A stretch of DNA of 13,457 nt. It comes from Desulfobacterales bacterium (GTDB lineage: Bacteria > Desulfobacterota > Desulfobacteria > Desulfobacterales > Desulfosalsimonadaceae). Numbering within the stretch: the stretch's first letter is position 1; the number at the start of each line of letters is the position of its first letter. This document shows, piece after piece, positions 1-7,064 of the stretch. The position numbers were made by a program, and so were the translations under genes. The stretch lies in assembly GCA_018224315.1 (NCBI GenBank), contig JAGTVF010000301.1, forward strand, positions 1 through 13,457. Direction: 5' to 3'. The notes beneath the pieces were generated by a model. That model worked only from the letters and a program-made list of their open reading frames with translations, ran no database searches and had not been told where the DNA came from.

Positions 1-30
1 CGCACTCAAAATACAGGAAAGATGCCGTGA
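1..30 (+). CDS. Possible 3' end of an upstream gene
   Basis: The first 30 bases are open in frame 1 and end with TGA at 28-30, giving at most nine residues (RTQNTGKMP). The TGA overlaps the GTG start of the protease gene at 27 in a GTGA arrangement that is typical of translationally coupled genes. This could be the tail of an upstream gene in the same operon, but nine residues cannot be identified and the frame may be open by chance. No function can be given. Confidence 0.25.
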   Translation, partial: RTQNTGKMP

Positions 31-2948
31 AAAAAACAATGAAACCTGCCTGGAAAATATTTCTTTTCAGCATACTGGCCGTTATGCTGACAGTCGCCGG
101 CAGCCGTGGACTGACCTTTGGGCAGACAGCACCGGAAAACCACCTCAACAACACCGGGCGCTGGGCCCATGAACAAAGCGATCTATCCCCTGACCCGCAA
201 CTTGTATTCGGGAAGCTGGACAACGGGTTTGGCTACGTGCTCATGGAGAATGCAAAGCCCGAGGGCCGGGTGAAAATGCATTTAAACGTCGATGCCGGCT
301 CATTTCACGAGACCCCGGAGGAGCGCGGGATCGCTCATTTTCTCGAACACATGCTTTTTGCAGGGACCCGAAACTTTCCATCCGGCGAACTGGTGAAGTA
401 TTTTCAGCGCATCGGCATGAAATTCGGCCCGGATGTCAACGGCCGTACGGGTTTTTACAACACCACCTATGATCTGGACCTGCCCCGCAGCGATAAAAAG
501 GATGTCACTGAAGGGCTTTTGGTCATGCGCGATTTCGCATCAGAAGCCCTGCTGGAACCCGGGGAAATCGAAAAGGAACGATCCGTTATCCTGGCTGAAA
601 AACGAACCCGGGACACCCCGGATTACCGAACTTTCAAAGAAACCTTCGGCTTTGAGCTGCCCGATACCCGAATTGCCGCGCGCATGCCCATTGGCACCCG
701 GCAGACCATTGAAAATATCGACCGGCAGATGCTGGAGACCTTTTACCATTCCTGGTACCGCCCGGGGCGACTCACTTTGATTGCCGTGGGCGATTTTGAC
801 CCGGAGACCATGGAAAAACTGATTGAAAAACGCTTTTCCGGCCTTGCCGCAAAGGCTCCGGAAAAACCAGAACCGGAATTTGACGAATTTGCACATGACG
901 GCCTCAAAGCTTTTTATCATCATGAACCCGAAGCCGGCAGCACCCGGGTGGCCATTGAAACCCTCACCCGGGATCCAAAACCAGCCGACAGCAGGAATTA
1001 TCAGCAAAAACAACTGCTGTCAGAAATGGCTGACAACATTATCGGCCACCGCCTGGACCGGCTGCGCAACGAGCCGGACGCCCCCTTTACACAAGCCGAC
1101 ATTTTCTCGGGCCATTATCTCAAATTTGTCAAAGCCGGGGAAATCAGCGCCAAATGCGATCCTGAAAACTGGGAAAAAAGCCTTTCTTTGATCGAACAGA
1201 CCCTGCGCCGGGCCCTGGAGCACGGATTTACCGGCTCCGAGGTCAAACGTGTGCAAAAGGAATTCACCAATCGCCTGAAACAGGCGGTCAAAAGCGCTTC
1301 AACCCGTGAAAACGGTCAGATTGCCGGTCAACTCCTGCACCATTTAAACGCCAAACGTGTTTTCCAGTCCCCGGCCCAGCGCCGGGATCTGCTCCAGCCG
1401 GTAGTAGACAGCGCCACGCCGGAAAAACTGCACGAAATGTTGAAAAACCACTGGGCCCCATCCCACCGGCTGGTGCTGGTGACCGGAAATGCCGATCTGG
1501 CGGAAGACGCTGAAACCGGAAAAAAGAAAATCACTTCTGCATACCGCCAGAGCCGCCAAACCGAAGTGCCGGAACCGGACACAGAAGAGACCTTTGCGTT
1601 TCCATACCTGCCGGCGCCCTCGGGTAAAGCGGCAATTACCGATCAGACAAAGCTGGCCGAAACCGGGGTGACCCGGGTCCGGTTTGCAAACAACGTGACC
1701 CTGCTGGTCAAAAAAACCGATTTTACCGACAACCAGGTACTGACGGCCATGAGTTTCGGCCGGGGGGAAGCAGCCGAACCCCAGGACATGCCCGCGCTTT
1801 CGGAGATGACCGGCAAGGTCATCAATTCCGGCGGTCTGGGAAAACTCTCAGACGACGAACTCAGCCGGGCCCTTGCCGGCACCACCACCCGGGTTTCTTT
1901 TGATGTGGAAGAAGACAAGTTCGTATTTTCCGCCAGATCCGTACCCGATGAAACCGAGCTGATGTTTCAACTGCTCTACCACCATCTGCAGGACCCGGGA
2001 TTCCGGCAGACGGTCCTGCAACGGGGCGCCCGGCAGCTGACCCAGAAATATCGGTCCCTGTCCCATTCGGTCCAGGGCGCCATGGCCATCCAGGGGCAGA
2101 AATTTCTCGCCGGCGGAGATTCGCGATTCGGATTTCCGGACCCGGAGGCCATTTCCCGGGTGCGCATGGATGATATCCGCAGCTGGATCACCCCGGCCCT
2201 GACCAAAGGGCCCCTGGAGATCGCAGTGGTGGGCGACATTGACGAAAATGCCGTCATTGATGCCGCAAGCACCTTTTTCGGCGCCATGCCCCAAAGAACC
2301 GATTTCCGGGAGGCTGAGCCTGTCAGCACTCCTGAGTTTCCCAAAAAACAAGAACTTGAACTTTCCGTGCCCACGCGCATTTCCAAGGCGCTGCTCGTGG
2401 CCGCCTATCCCACAACCCATATCTGGGATATTCATCAGGCCCGGCGGCTGTCTGTACTTGCCGATATTTTCTCCGACCGGATGCGCATCCGGATCCGGGA
2501 AAACCTCGGGGCCTCTTATGCCCAGGGCGCCGGCCACTCCCCGAGCCGGGCATATCCGGACTACGGGCTGCTTACCGGCTATGCGGTCATTGATCCGGAT
2601 GAAATGGATACCGTTGAAAAAGTCATGGCCGACATTGGCGCCAAGCTTCAGGCTGACGGGGCCACGAAAGATGAATTAAAGCGCGCCCTGGAACCCACTT
2701 TCACTCAGATCCGCGAACAGCTCAAAACCAACGAATACTGGCTGCACACCGTGCTCAAAGGCGCCGGCCGACACCCGGAGCAACTTCAGTGGAGCCGTAC
2801 CCTGCTGGCCGATTACACGGGTATTACTGTGGACCAAATCAACCAGACGGCGCGAAAATGGCTCAAACCAGCGCATGAAGCGGTTATCCGCATCCTTCCG
2901 GAACCCGGGGAGGCCGACAAAGACCCGCACGGACCGGAAGATCAATAA
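27..2948 (+). CDS. Periplasmic M16 family zinc metalloprotease, PqqL-like, two M16 modules
   Basis: This 973-residue protein is a probable exported zinc peptidase of the M16 (pitrilysin/insulinase) family. A basic N-terminus and hydrophobic stretch at about residues 10-26 look like a Sec signal peptide without a lipobox Cys. The inverted zinc motif HFLEH is at 104-108 (ligands H104 and H108, catalytic E107). A downstream ExxxxxxE pair, E184 and E191, matches the pitrilysin E162/E169 pair, so E191 is the likely third ligand. The C-terminal half repeats the fold without the zinc motif and carries the conserved R-E-N-L-G-A-S-Y segment near residue 825, which contributes to substrate binding in the family. 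Length and layout resemble E. coli PqqL (about 930 residues). GTG at 27 is preferred because AGGAAAG lies at 15-21; ATG at 39 is the alternative. It shares a one-base stop/start overlap with the next gene. The substrate is unknown, and PqqL homology does not imply a role in PQQ synthesis. Confidence 0.92.
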   Translation: MKKTMKPAWKIFLFSILAVMLTVAGSRGLTFGQTAPENHLNNTGRWAHEQSDLSPDPQLVFGKLDNGFGYVLMENAKPEGRVKMHLNVDAGSFHETPEERGIAHFLEHMLFAGTRNFPSGELVKYFQRIGMKFGPDVNGRTGFYNTTYDLDLPRSDKKDVTEGLLVMRDFASEALLEPGEIEKERSVILAEKRTRDTPDYRTFKETFGFELPDTRIAARMPIGTRQTIENIDRQMLETFYHSWYRPGRLTLIAVGDFDPETMEKLIEKRFSGLAAKAPEKPEPEFDEFAHDGLKAFYHHEPEAGSTRVAIETLTRDPKPADSRNYQQKQLLSEMADNIIGHRLDRLRNEPDAPFTQADIFSGHYLKFVKAGEISAKCDPENWEKSLSLIEQTLRRALEHGFTGSEVKRVQKEFTNRLKQAVKSASTRENGQIAGQLLHHLNAKRVFQSPAQRRDLLQPVVDSATPEKLHEMLKNHWAPSHRLVLVTGNADLAEDAETGKKKITSAYRQSRQTEVPEPDTEETFAFPYLPAPSGKAAITDQTKLAETGVTRVRFANNVTLLVKKTDFTDNQVLTAMSFGRGEAAEPQDMPALSEMTGKVINSGGLGKLSDDELSRALAGTTTRVSFDVEEDKFVFSARSVPDETELMFQLLYHHLQDPGFRQTVLQRGARQLTQKYRSLSHSVQGAMAIQGQKFLAGGDSRFGFPDPEAISRVRMDDIRSWITPALTKGPLEIAVVGDIDENAVIDAASTFFGAMPQRTDFREAEPVSTPEFPKKQELELSVPTRISKALLVAAYPTTHIWDIHQARRLSVLADIFSDRMRIRIRENLGASYAQGAGHSPSRAYPDYGLLTGYAVIDPDEMDTVEKVMADIGAKLQADGATKDELKRALEPTFTQIREQLKTNEYWLHTVLKGAGRHPEQLQWSRTLLADYTGITVDQINQTARKWLKPAHEAVIRILPEPGEADKDPHGPEDQ

Positions 2949-3715
2949 TGACAACGGCAATTATTGACTTTACCACATATGGCCAATCCGTGCCCGAAGC
3001 CCTTGCCCGGGCCGGGGCCGATTCTGTGCTGGCCGGGCAGGACCGGATCCTGATCAAGCCCAACCTGGTGACCGACACCCCTTTTCCGGTGACCACATCA
3101 CCGGAGTGCTGCGGGGCGCTCATAGACGCAATCCGCGCGTGCAAACCAGACGCGGAAATCATCATTGCCGAAGGCACGGGAGATCCGTCCTGTGACACCA
3201 TGGAAGTTTTTGACACCCTGGGATATACCCGGCTGGCCGCGCACAAACAGATCCGGCTGGCCGACTTAAACACCGAAACCCTCAAAAAGATGAAAAATCC
3301 GGCCTGCCGGCGGCTGCCCGAGTTCTGGATCCCGGAAATCGCCCTGTCCTGCTTTATCATTTCCGTTCCCGTGTTAAAGGTCCACACCCTGGCCAAGGTG
3401 ACCGGAACGCTGAAAAACATGATGGGATTTGCCCCGCCGTCGCATTATTCCGGCGGCGGGGCGTGGAACAAGGCCGCTTTGCACAGCCGGCTCCAGGAAG
3501 CCATTTCCGATTTAAACTGTTACCGGCAGCCGGATTTCAGCCTGGTTGACGCCTCGGTGGGCATGGCCGACTCCCACCTGGGCGGAAGGCAGTGCGATCC
3601 GCCCGTTGGAAAACTCATCGCCGGATTTGACCCGGTGGCCGTGGACCGTGCCGCAGCCGGCCTGCTGGGTCTGAACTGGCAAGACATCGGCCATCTCAAA
3701 AAACCCGTATTATAG
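2948..3715 (+). CDS. DUF362 domain-containing protein
   Basis: This 255-residue protein of the DUF362 family has no assigned function here. Family hallmarks visible are ILIKPNL near residue 34, IIIAEG near 71, VPVLKVHTLAKVTGTLKNMMG around 140-160, the LVDASVGM segment near 199, and GKLIAGFDPVAVDRAAAGLLG around 221-241. Many relatives carry a fused 4Fe-4S ferredoxin domain; this one has only scattered cysteines (a pair at 54-55, others at 65, 82, 120, 135, 191 and 216) and no CxxCxxCxxxC array. It also ends soon after the family core. No signal peptide is seen, so it is probably cytoplasmic. Its ATG overlaps the stop of the protease gene by one base (TAATG), and GGAAG at 2936-2940 serves as ribosome binding site, so the two genes are probably translationally coupled. 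Whether they share a process is not evident, because the protease is exported and this protein is not. Confidence 0.88.
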   Translation: MTTAIIDFTTYGQSVPEALARAGADSVLAGQDRILIKPNLVTDTPFPVTTSPECCGALIDAIRACKPDAEIIIAEGTGDPSCDTMEVFDTLGYTRLAAHKQIRLADLNTETLKKMKNPACRRLPEFWIPEIALSCFIISVPVLKVHTLAKVTGTLKNMMGFAPPSHYSGGGAWNKAALHSRLQEAISDLNCYRQPDFSLVDASVGMADSHLGGRQCDPPVGKLIAGFDPVAVDRAAAGLLGLNWQDIGHLKKPVL

Positions 3716-3745
3716 CCGATAGCAGTGAAAATCCGGATCAGCATG

Positions 3746-3786
3746 AACCTTACCGCTGCAGGCGGGAAAACGCCTTAGGTTTTTTT
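3746..3786 (+). terminator. Candidate intrinsic terminator after the DUF362 gene
   Basis: AGGCG (3760-3764) pairs with CGCCT (3771-3775) around a GGAAAA loop. An outer AACCT (3746-3750) can pair with AGGTT (3777-3781), and a run of seven T residues spans 3780-3786. The internal loop is asymmetric, so the hairpin is moderate in strength. Its place 30 bases after the DUF362 stop and before resB fits an operon boundary. The rest of the 3716-3911 gap shows no convincing gene or promoter. Confidence 0.45.
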
Positions 3787-3911
3787 GCCGATCCCTATTG
3801 CCTGCACCGGCCGGATCTGGTATGAGGTGGCAAACCAGTGCGCAGCAAATCCTTACATGCTCCTGTTGTATCCGGATAAGCGCTTGATTCAATCATTGCA
3901 AAGGGCCTTTT

Positions 3912-5315
3912 ATGAACAGCCAGAAACACGCCCCAACCGCTCCGGCCCCCTTCAAGGACCGGGTCTGGGATTTTTTCGCCTCAGTACGGCTTTCCGTGGT
4001 GCTGCTGCTGAGTTTGGCAGCCACATCCATTATCGGCACGGTTATTCCCCAGAATGCGAATCCGTCTGTATATGCCCGCAAATTCGGGCCGGATCTTTAT
4101 TCTGTGCTCGATGCGCTCAGCATCTTTAACATGTACCAATCCTGGTGGTTTCGGCTGCTGTTGTGCCTGCTTGTCATCAACCTGGTGGTCTGTTCGGTGC
4201 GCAGGCTCAAAGCCACCTGGAAAGTCATTTTCCCCAAAAAAACCCATTTCAATCCCGACCGGTTTAAAAAGGCCCCCGGCCGCATCGAGTGGCAAGTGTC
4301 AGACACCGCTGCCGGGGATCTGAAAAACACCATCGAACAATACATGCAAAAACGCTATTCCCACGTGCAGACCCGACAGGAGGACAATTCCTGGTGGATC
4401 TTCGGAGAAAAGGGCCGGTGGACAAGGCTTGGGGTTTACGGGGTTCACTTGAGCGTAGTCCTGCTGGTCATCGGCGGGCTGATGGGATCTTTGTTCGGAT
4501 TTGAGGGGATGATGAACGTACCCGAGGGCGAGGCCCGCCGGACCATCAGCCTGCGCCATTCCGATGAGACACGGCAGCTGGATTTTTCCGTGCGTTGCGA
4601 TGATTTCACGGTTTCCCACTATCCATCCGGCCGGCCAAAGGAATACCGCTCAGACATCGCCATCATGGAAGATGAAAAAGTGGTCGAAACCCACCGGCTG
4701 CGGGTCAATGATCCGCTTCGCTACAAGGGCATCAATATTTTCCAGTCCTCCTACGGGCAAAACGCGGCCGAAGCATTTACCATCGTGTTTACTGACACCG
4801 AATCCGGGATGCGGTTTGAAAAAAAAGGGGCCATTGGAAAAACCGTGACGCTTCCGGCAGGCAGGGGGAAGTTGACTGTAGAGGATTTTTCCGGCAATTT
4901 TGCCTTCAGGGGCCACAATGTGGGCCCGGCGTTTCTGGCCAACCTGAAGCCGGCATCCGGAGAGCAGCGGCCGGTGCTGCTGCCCGTGAACTATCCCAAA
5001 TTCGACCGGATGCGGGGCGGCGATTATGCCATATCCATTGAAGACGTGGAATACACCTATTATACCGGTCTGCAGGTAACCCGGGATCCGGGGGTTCCGC
5101 TGGTATATATCAGTTTTGCCCTCATGATTCTGGCCTGCTACATAACCTTTTTTATGTTTCAGCAGAAAATCGGCATCGAGCTCGACGACAGCGGCAACGG
5201 TGTCCGGGTTGCGGTAGCCGGCATCTCAGAACGCAAGCGGCCCGGCATCAAAACCGCAGTGCGGCGCCTGGCCGCAAAGCTTCAAAAACAGACAAACCAA
5301 CGCACAGCGGGATAA
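3912..5315 (+). CDS. resB: Cytochrome c biogenesis protein ResB (system II, Ccs1/CcsB type)
   Basis: ResB is the partner of CcsA in the system II cytochrome c synthetase, which moves heme across the membrane and attaches it to CXXCH motifs of exported apocytochromes. The 467-residue protein has the family layout: membrane spans near residues 25-45, 78-97 and 174-195, a large periplasmic domain from about 198 to 393, and a final span near 395-416 followed by a basic cytoplasmic tail. Family-typical segments include the first span running into IGTVIPQN, the third span GVHLSVVLLVIGG with H179 (a candidate heme-handling histidine), NDPLRYKGINIFQSSYG near 266-282, and the TRDPGVPLVY approach to the last span. 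AAGGG at 3901-3905, six bases before the ATG, supports the start. The gene is followed after 36 bases by ccsA, with which it must act. Confidence 0.93.
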   Translation: MNSQKHAPTAPAPFKDRVWDFFASVRLSVVLLLSLAATSIIGTVIPQNANPSVYARKFGPDLYSVLDALSIFNMYQSWWFRLLLCLLVINLVVCSVRRLKATWKVIFPKKTHFNPDRFKKAPGRIEWQVSDTAAGDLKNTIEQYMQKRYSHVQTRQEDNSWWIFGEKGRWTRLGVYGVHLSVVLLVIGGLMGSLFGFEGMMNVPEGEARRTISLRHSDETRQLDFSVRCDDFTVSHYPSGRPKEYRSDIAIMEDEKVVETHRLRVNDPLRYKGINIFQSSYGQNAAEAFTIVFTDTESGMRFEKKGAIGKTVTLPAGRGKLTVEDFSGNFAFRGHNVGPAFLANLKPASGEQRPVLLPVNYPKFDRMRGGDYAISIEDVEYTYYTGLQVTRDPGVPLVYISFALMILACYITFFMFQQKIGIELDDSGNGVRVAVAGISERKRPGIKTAVRRLAAKLQKQTNQRTAG

Positions 5316-5351
5316 CCGCGTGCCAAACGGTCAAACTTTGCAGGACAAACC

Positions 5352-6185
5352 ATGCCAAACAGCGAAACCCTATTCACCGTTGTCACCTTTATCTATGGCC
5401 TGGCATTTATTCTCTATGTTGCTGCCTGGATATTTAAAAAATCCCTGCCGGGCAAAACGGCCACAGGGGTGCTCATCGCCGCGGCCGCGGGCAATGCCGC
5501 GGGCTTTGTGCTCAGATGGGCCGAATCCCACCAGATGGGCTATGGCTATGTGCCATTGTCCAACCTGTATGAATCCCTTGTATTTTTTGCCCTCTGCATC
5601 GCCGTGATTTACCTGGTTGTGGAGTACCGGTACAAGGTCCGTACCATCGGCGCGTTTACCTCCATTGTCCCGTTTCTGTCCATGGCCTATGCTTCTCTGC
5701 CCTCGATGGACAGCCAGATCCAGCCTTTGATTCCGGCCCTGCAAAGCAACTGGCTCATTGCCCATGTCATCACCTGCTTTCTGGGATATGCCGCATTTGC
5801 CATTGCCTGCGGCATCAGTATCATGTATTTGATCAAATCCGCCTCGGCCAGCCCGGATACCGGGGCCGCGGGACGGTTTCCGGACGCAGAGACAATGGAT
5901 GAGCTGACCCATCAGATGATCGCTTTTGGTTTTTTGTTTCTGTCCGTGGGCATCATCACCGGCGCCATCTGGGCGGACCAGGCATGGGGACGTTACTGGG
6001 GCTGGGATCCCAAGGAAACATGGTCACTGATTACCTGGCTGATCTATGCCACGTTGCTGCATGCCCGGTTCATGCGGGGATGGGAGGGCAGGCGAATTGC
6101 CTATCTGTCGTGTCTCGGGTTTGTGGCGGTTTTGTTTACCTACTTCGGAGTCAATTTGCTTCCCGGGCTGCACAGCTACCAATAA
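5352..6185 (+). CDS. ccsA: Cytochrome c biogenesis protein CcsA (system II heme handling)
   Basis: CcsA is the heme-presenting membrane subunit of the system II cytochrome c synthetase. The 277-residue protein is almost entirely hydrophobic, with about eight predicted spans. It contains the tryptophan-rich WWD heme-binding signature at about residues 207-225 (WADQAWGRYWGWDPKE), facing the periplasm. Three histidines match those conserved in the family: H138 in the span after QSNWLIAH and H274 near the C-terminus (GLHSY), which would be the periplasmic axial ligands, and H237 (LLHAR) within a span. AGGA at 5342-5345, six bases before the ATG, supports the start. It follows resB closely, consistent with one transcript, and precedes the multiheme cytochrome gene qrcA. 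Some genomes name this gene ccsB or resC. CcmC/CcmF also carry WWD motifs, but the short length and adjacent resB favour CcsA. Confidence 0.93.
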   Translation: MPNSETLFTVVTFIYGLAFILYVAAWIFKKSLPGKTATGVLIAAAAGNAAGFVLRWAESHQMGYGYVPLSNLYESLVFFALCIAVIYLVVEYRYKVRTIGAFTSIVPFLSMAYASLPSMDSQIQPLIPALQSNWLIAHVITCFLGYAAFAIACGISIMYLIKSASASPDTGAAGRFPDAETMDELTHQMIAFGFLFLSVGIITGAIWADQAWGRYWGWDPKETWSLITWLIYATLLHARFMRGWEGRRIAYLSCLGFVAVLFTYFGVNLLPGLHSYQ

Positions 6186-6226
6186 CCCATGTACTGGCTG
6201 CACGCAGGACGCATTTGCTATTTTCA

Positions 6227-6255
6227 TTGACAATTTTGCTCAAACCCGATATTGA
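6227..6255 (+). promoter_or_regulatory. Candidate sigma-70 type promoter for the qrc operon
   Basis: A perfect TTGACA (-35) at 6227-6232 is followed, after a 17-base spacer, by TATTGA at 6250-6255 as a weak -10 element (three of six consensus bases). It lies in the 176-base gap between ccsA and qrcA, about 105 bases upstream of the qrcA start, leaving a leader of roughly 100 bases. A second weak -10-like TATAAG at 6300-6305 has no good -35. An eight-base palindrome TTGATCAA sits at 6263-6270, just downstream. The hexamer match and spacing are seen directly; promoter function is inferred. Confidence 0.4.
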
Positions 6256-6361
6256 ATTTGTCTTGATCAAATCTGTTCCGGATCTTTAGATATATCCATT
6301 ATAAGCAAGAATGGTATTGCCCATTTTCCGATGAACCCCAAACAGTTTTGACGGAGTCCCC

Positions 6362-7003
6362 ATGAGCACACAATCGGACAACCAAACGGCCGCCGCCGGC
6401 AATCGCTCCTCCGGATGGGTGGTATTTGTTTTTTTCATGATCGGATTGGTCGCAAGTATCATCTCGGGATGGGTCGCCTTTCCAGAACTGCTGTACTCCA
6501 CCAAGCAACAGCCCATCGATTTCAACCACCAGGTCCATCTCGAACAGATGGGCGGTCAGTGCAACTCCTGCCATTTCTTCAGAGAAGACGGCAGTTTTTC
6601 CGGATCTCCCACCCTGGAAGAATGCAAAAGCTGCCATATGTACCCCATGACCGGCAATGAAAACGAACAAAAATTCATAGACGAATATGTCAACCAGGAC
6701 AAGGAAGTGCCCTGGTTGATTTATGCCGAGCAGCCGCCCTGCGTATTTTTCTCCCATGCCGCCCATGTCAAAGGCGCGGATATGCAGTGTGCCACCTGCC
6801 ACGGGGATATCGGACATTCCACATCCCTGCGCGAATATCAGGAAAACCGGATCACCGGCTACAGCCGGGATATATGGGGCAAAAGCATGCTGCGCCTGGG
6901 CGAGCCCGACCATGGCGGCCGCCACCAAAAAATGAACGACTGCGCTGAATGTCATTTGAAAGAAACCGGCAGCAAAGGCGACTGCTTCCAGTGCCATAAA
7001 TAG
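6362..7003 (+). CDS. qrcA: Menaquinone reductase Qrc, multiheme cytochrome c subunit QrcA
   Basis: QrcA is the periplasmic cytochrome c subunit of Qrc and accepts electrons from type I cytochrome c3. The 213-residue protein has one N-terminal span (about residues 18-40), probably an uncleaved anchor. Five canonical heme-attachment motifs follow: CNSCH 67-71, CKSCH 88-92, CATCH 143-147, CAECH 194-198 and CFQCH 208-212. Two FxHxxH motifs (FNHQVH near 54-59 and FSHAAH near 130-135) resemble axial-ligand motifs of c3/c7-type cytochromes and precede heme sites, so the protein looks built from repeated c7-like modules. C127 in PPCVFFSH is the only cysteine outside a CXXCH. GGAG at 6353-6356, five bases before the ATG, supports the start. 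Identification rests on the heme modules plus the following order of Mo-oxidoreductase-like, four-cluster FeS and NrfD-like genes, which matches qrcABCD. Confidence 0.9.
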   Translation: MSTQSDNQTAAAGNRSSGWVVFVFFMIGLVASIISGWVAFPELLYSTKQQPIDFNHQVHLEQMGGQCNSCHFFREDGSFSGSPTLEECKSCHMYPMTGNENEQKFIDEYVNQDKEVPWLIYAEQPPCVFFSHAAHVKGADMQCATCHGDIGHSTSLREYQENRITGYSRDIWGKSMLRLGEPDHGGRHQKMNDCAECHLKETGSKGDCFQCHK

Positions 7004-7051
7004 ATTTTGCGGGAAACACCAATCTCACAGACGCGATGTGGATATACAGAC

Positions 7052-7057
7052 AAGGGG
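7052..7057 (+). promoter_or_regulatory. Ribosome binding site that decides the qrcB start
   Basis: AAGGGG lies seven bases before the ATG at 7065, whereas the in-frame GTG at 7038 has no purine-rich site in front of it. Starting at 7065 also puts the twin-arginine motif at residues 5-6, as expected for a Tat signal. The ATG at 7065 is therefore favoured. Confidence 0.7.
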
Positions 7058-7064
7058 TAGATTC

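Noticed and set aside
1848..2537. Antisense open frame of 229 codons opposite the M16 protease
   Set aside because: Same reasoning: no domain, no ribosome binding site context, and the + strand frame is clearly the conserved protein.
3785..4129. Frame of 114 codons starting in the DUF362-resB gap
   Set aside because: Most of it overlaps resB in another frame, it has no ribosome binding site, and its composition does not look like a protein family.
6299..6997. Antisense open frame of 232 codons opposite qrcA, with hydrophobic stretches
   Set aside because: It is the complement of the multiheme cytochrome gene. The hydrophobicity arises from the opposite strand of its coding sequence and does not match a family I know.
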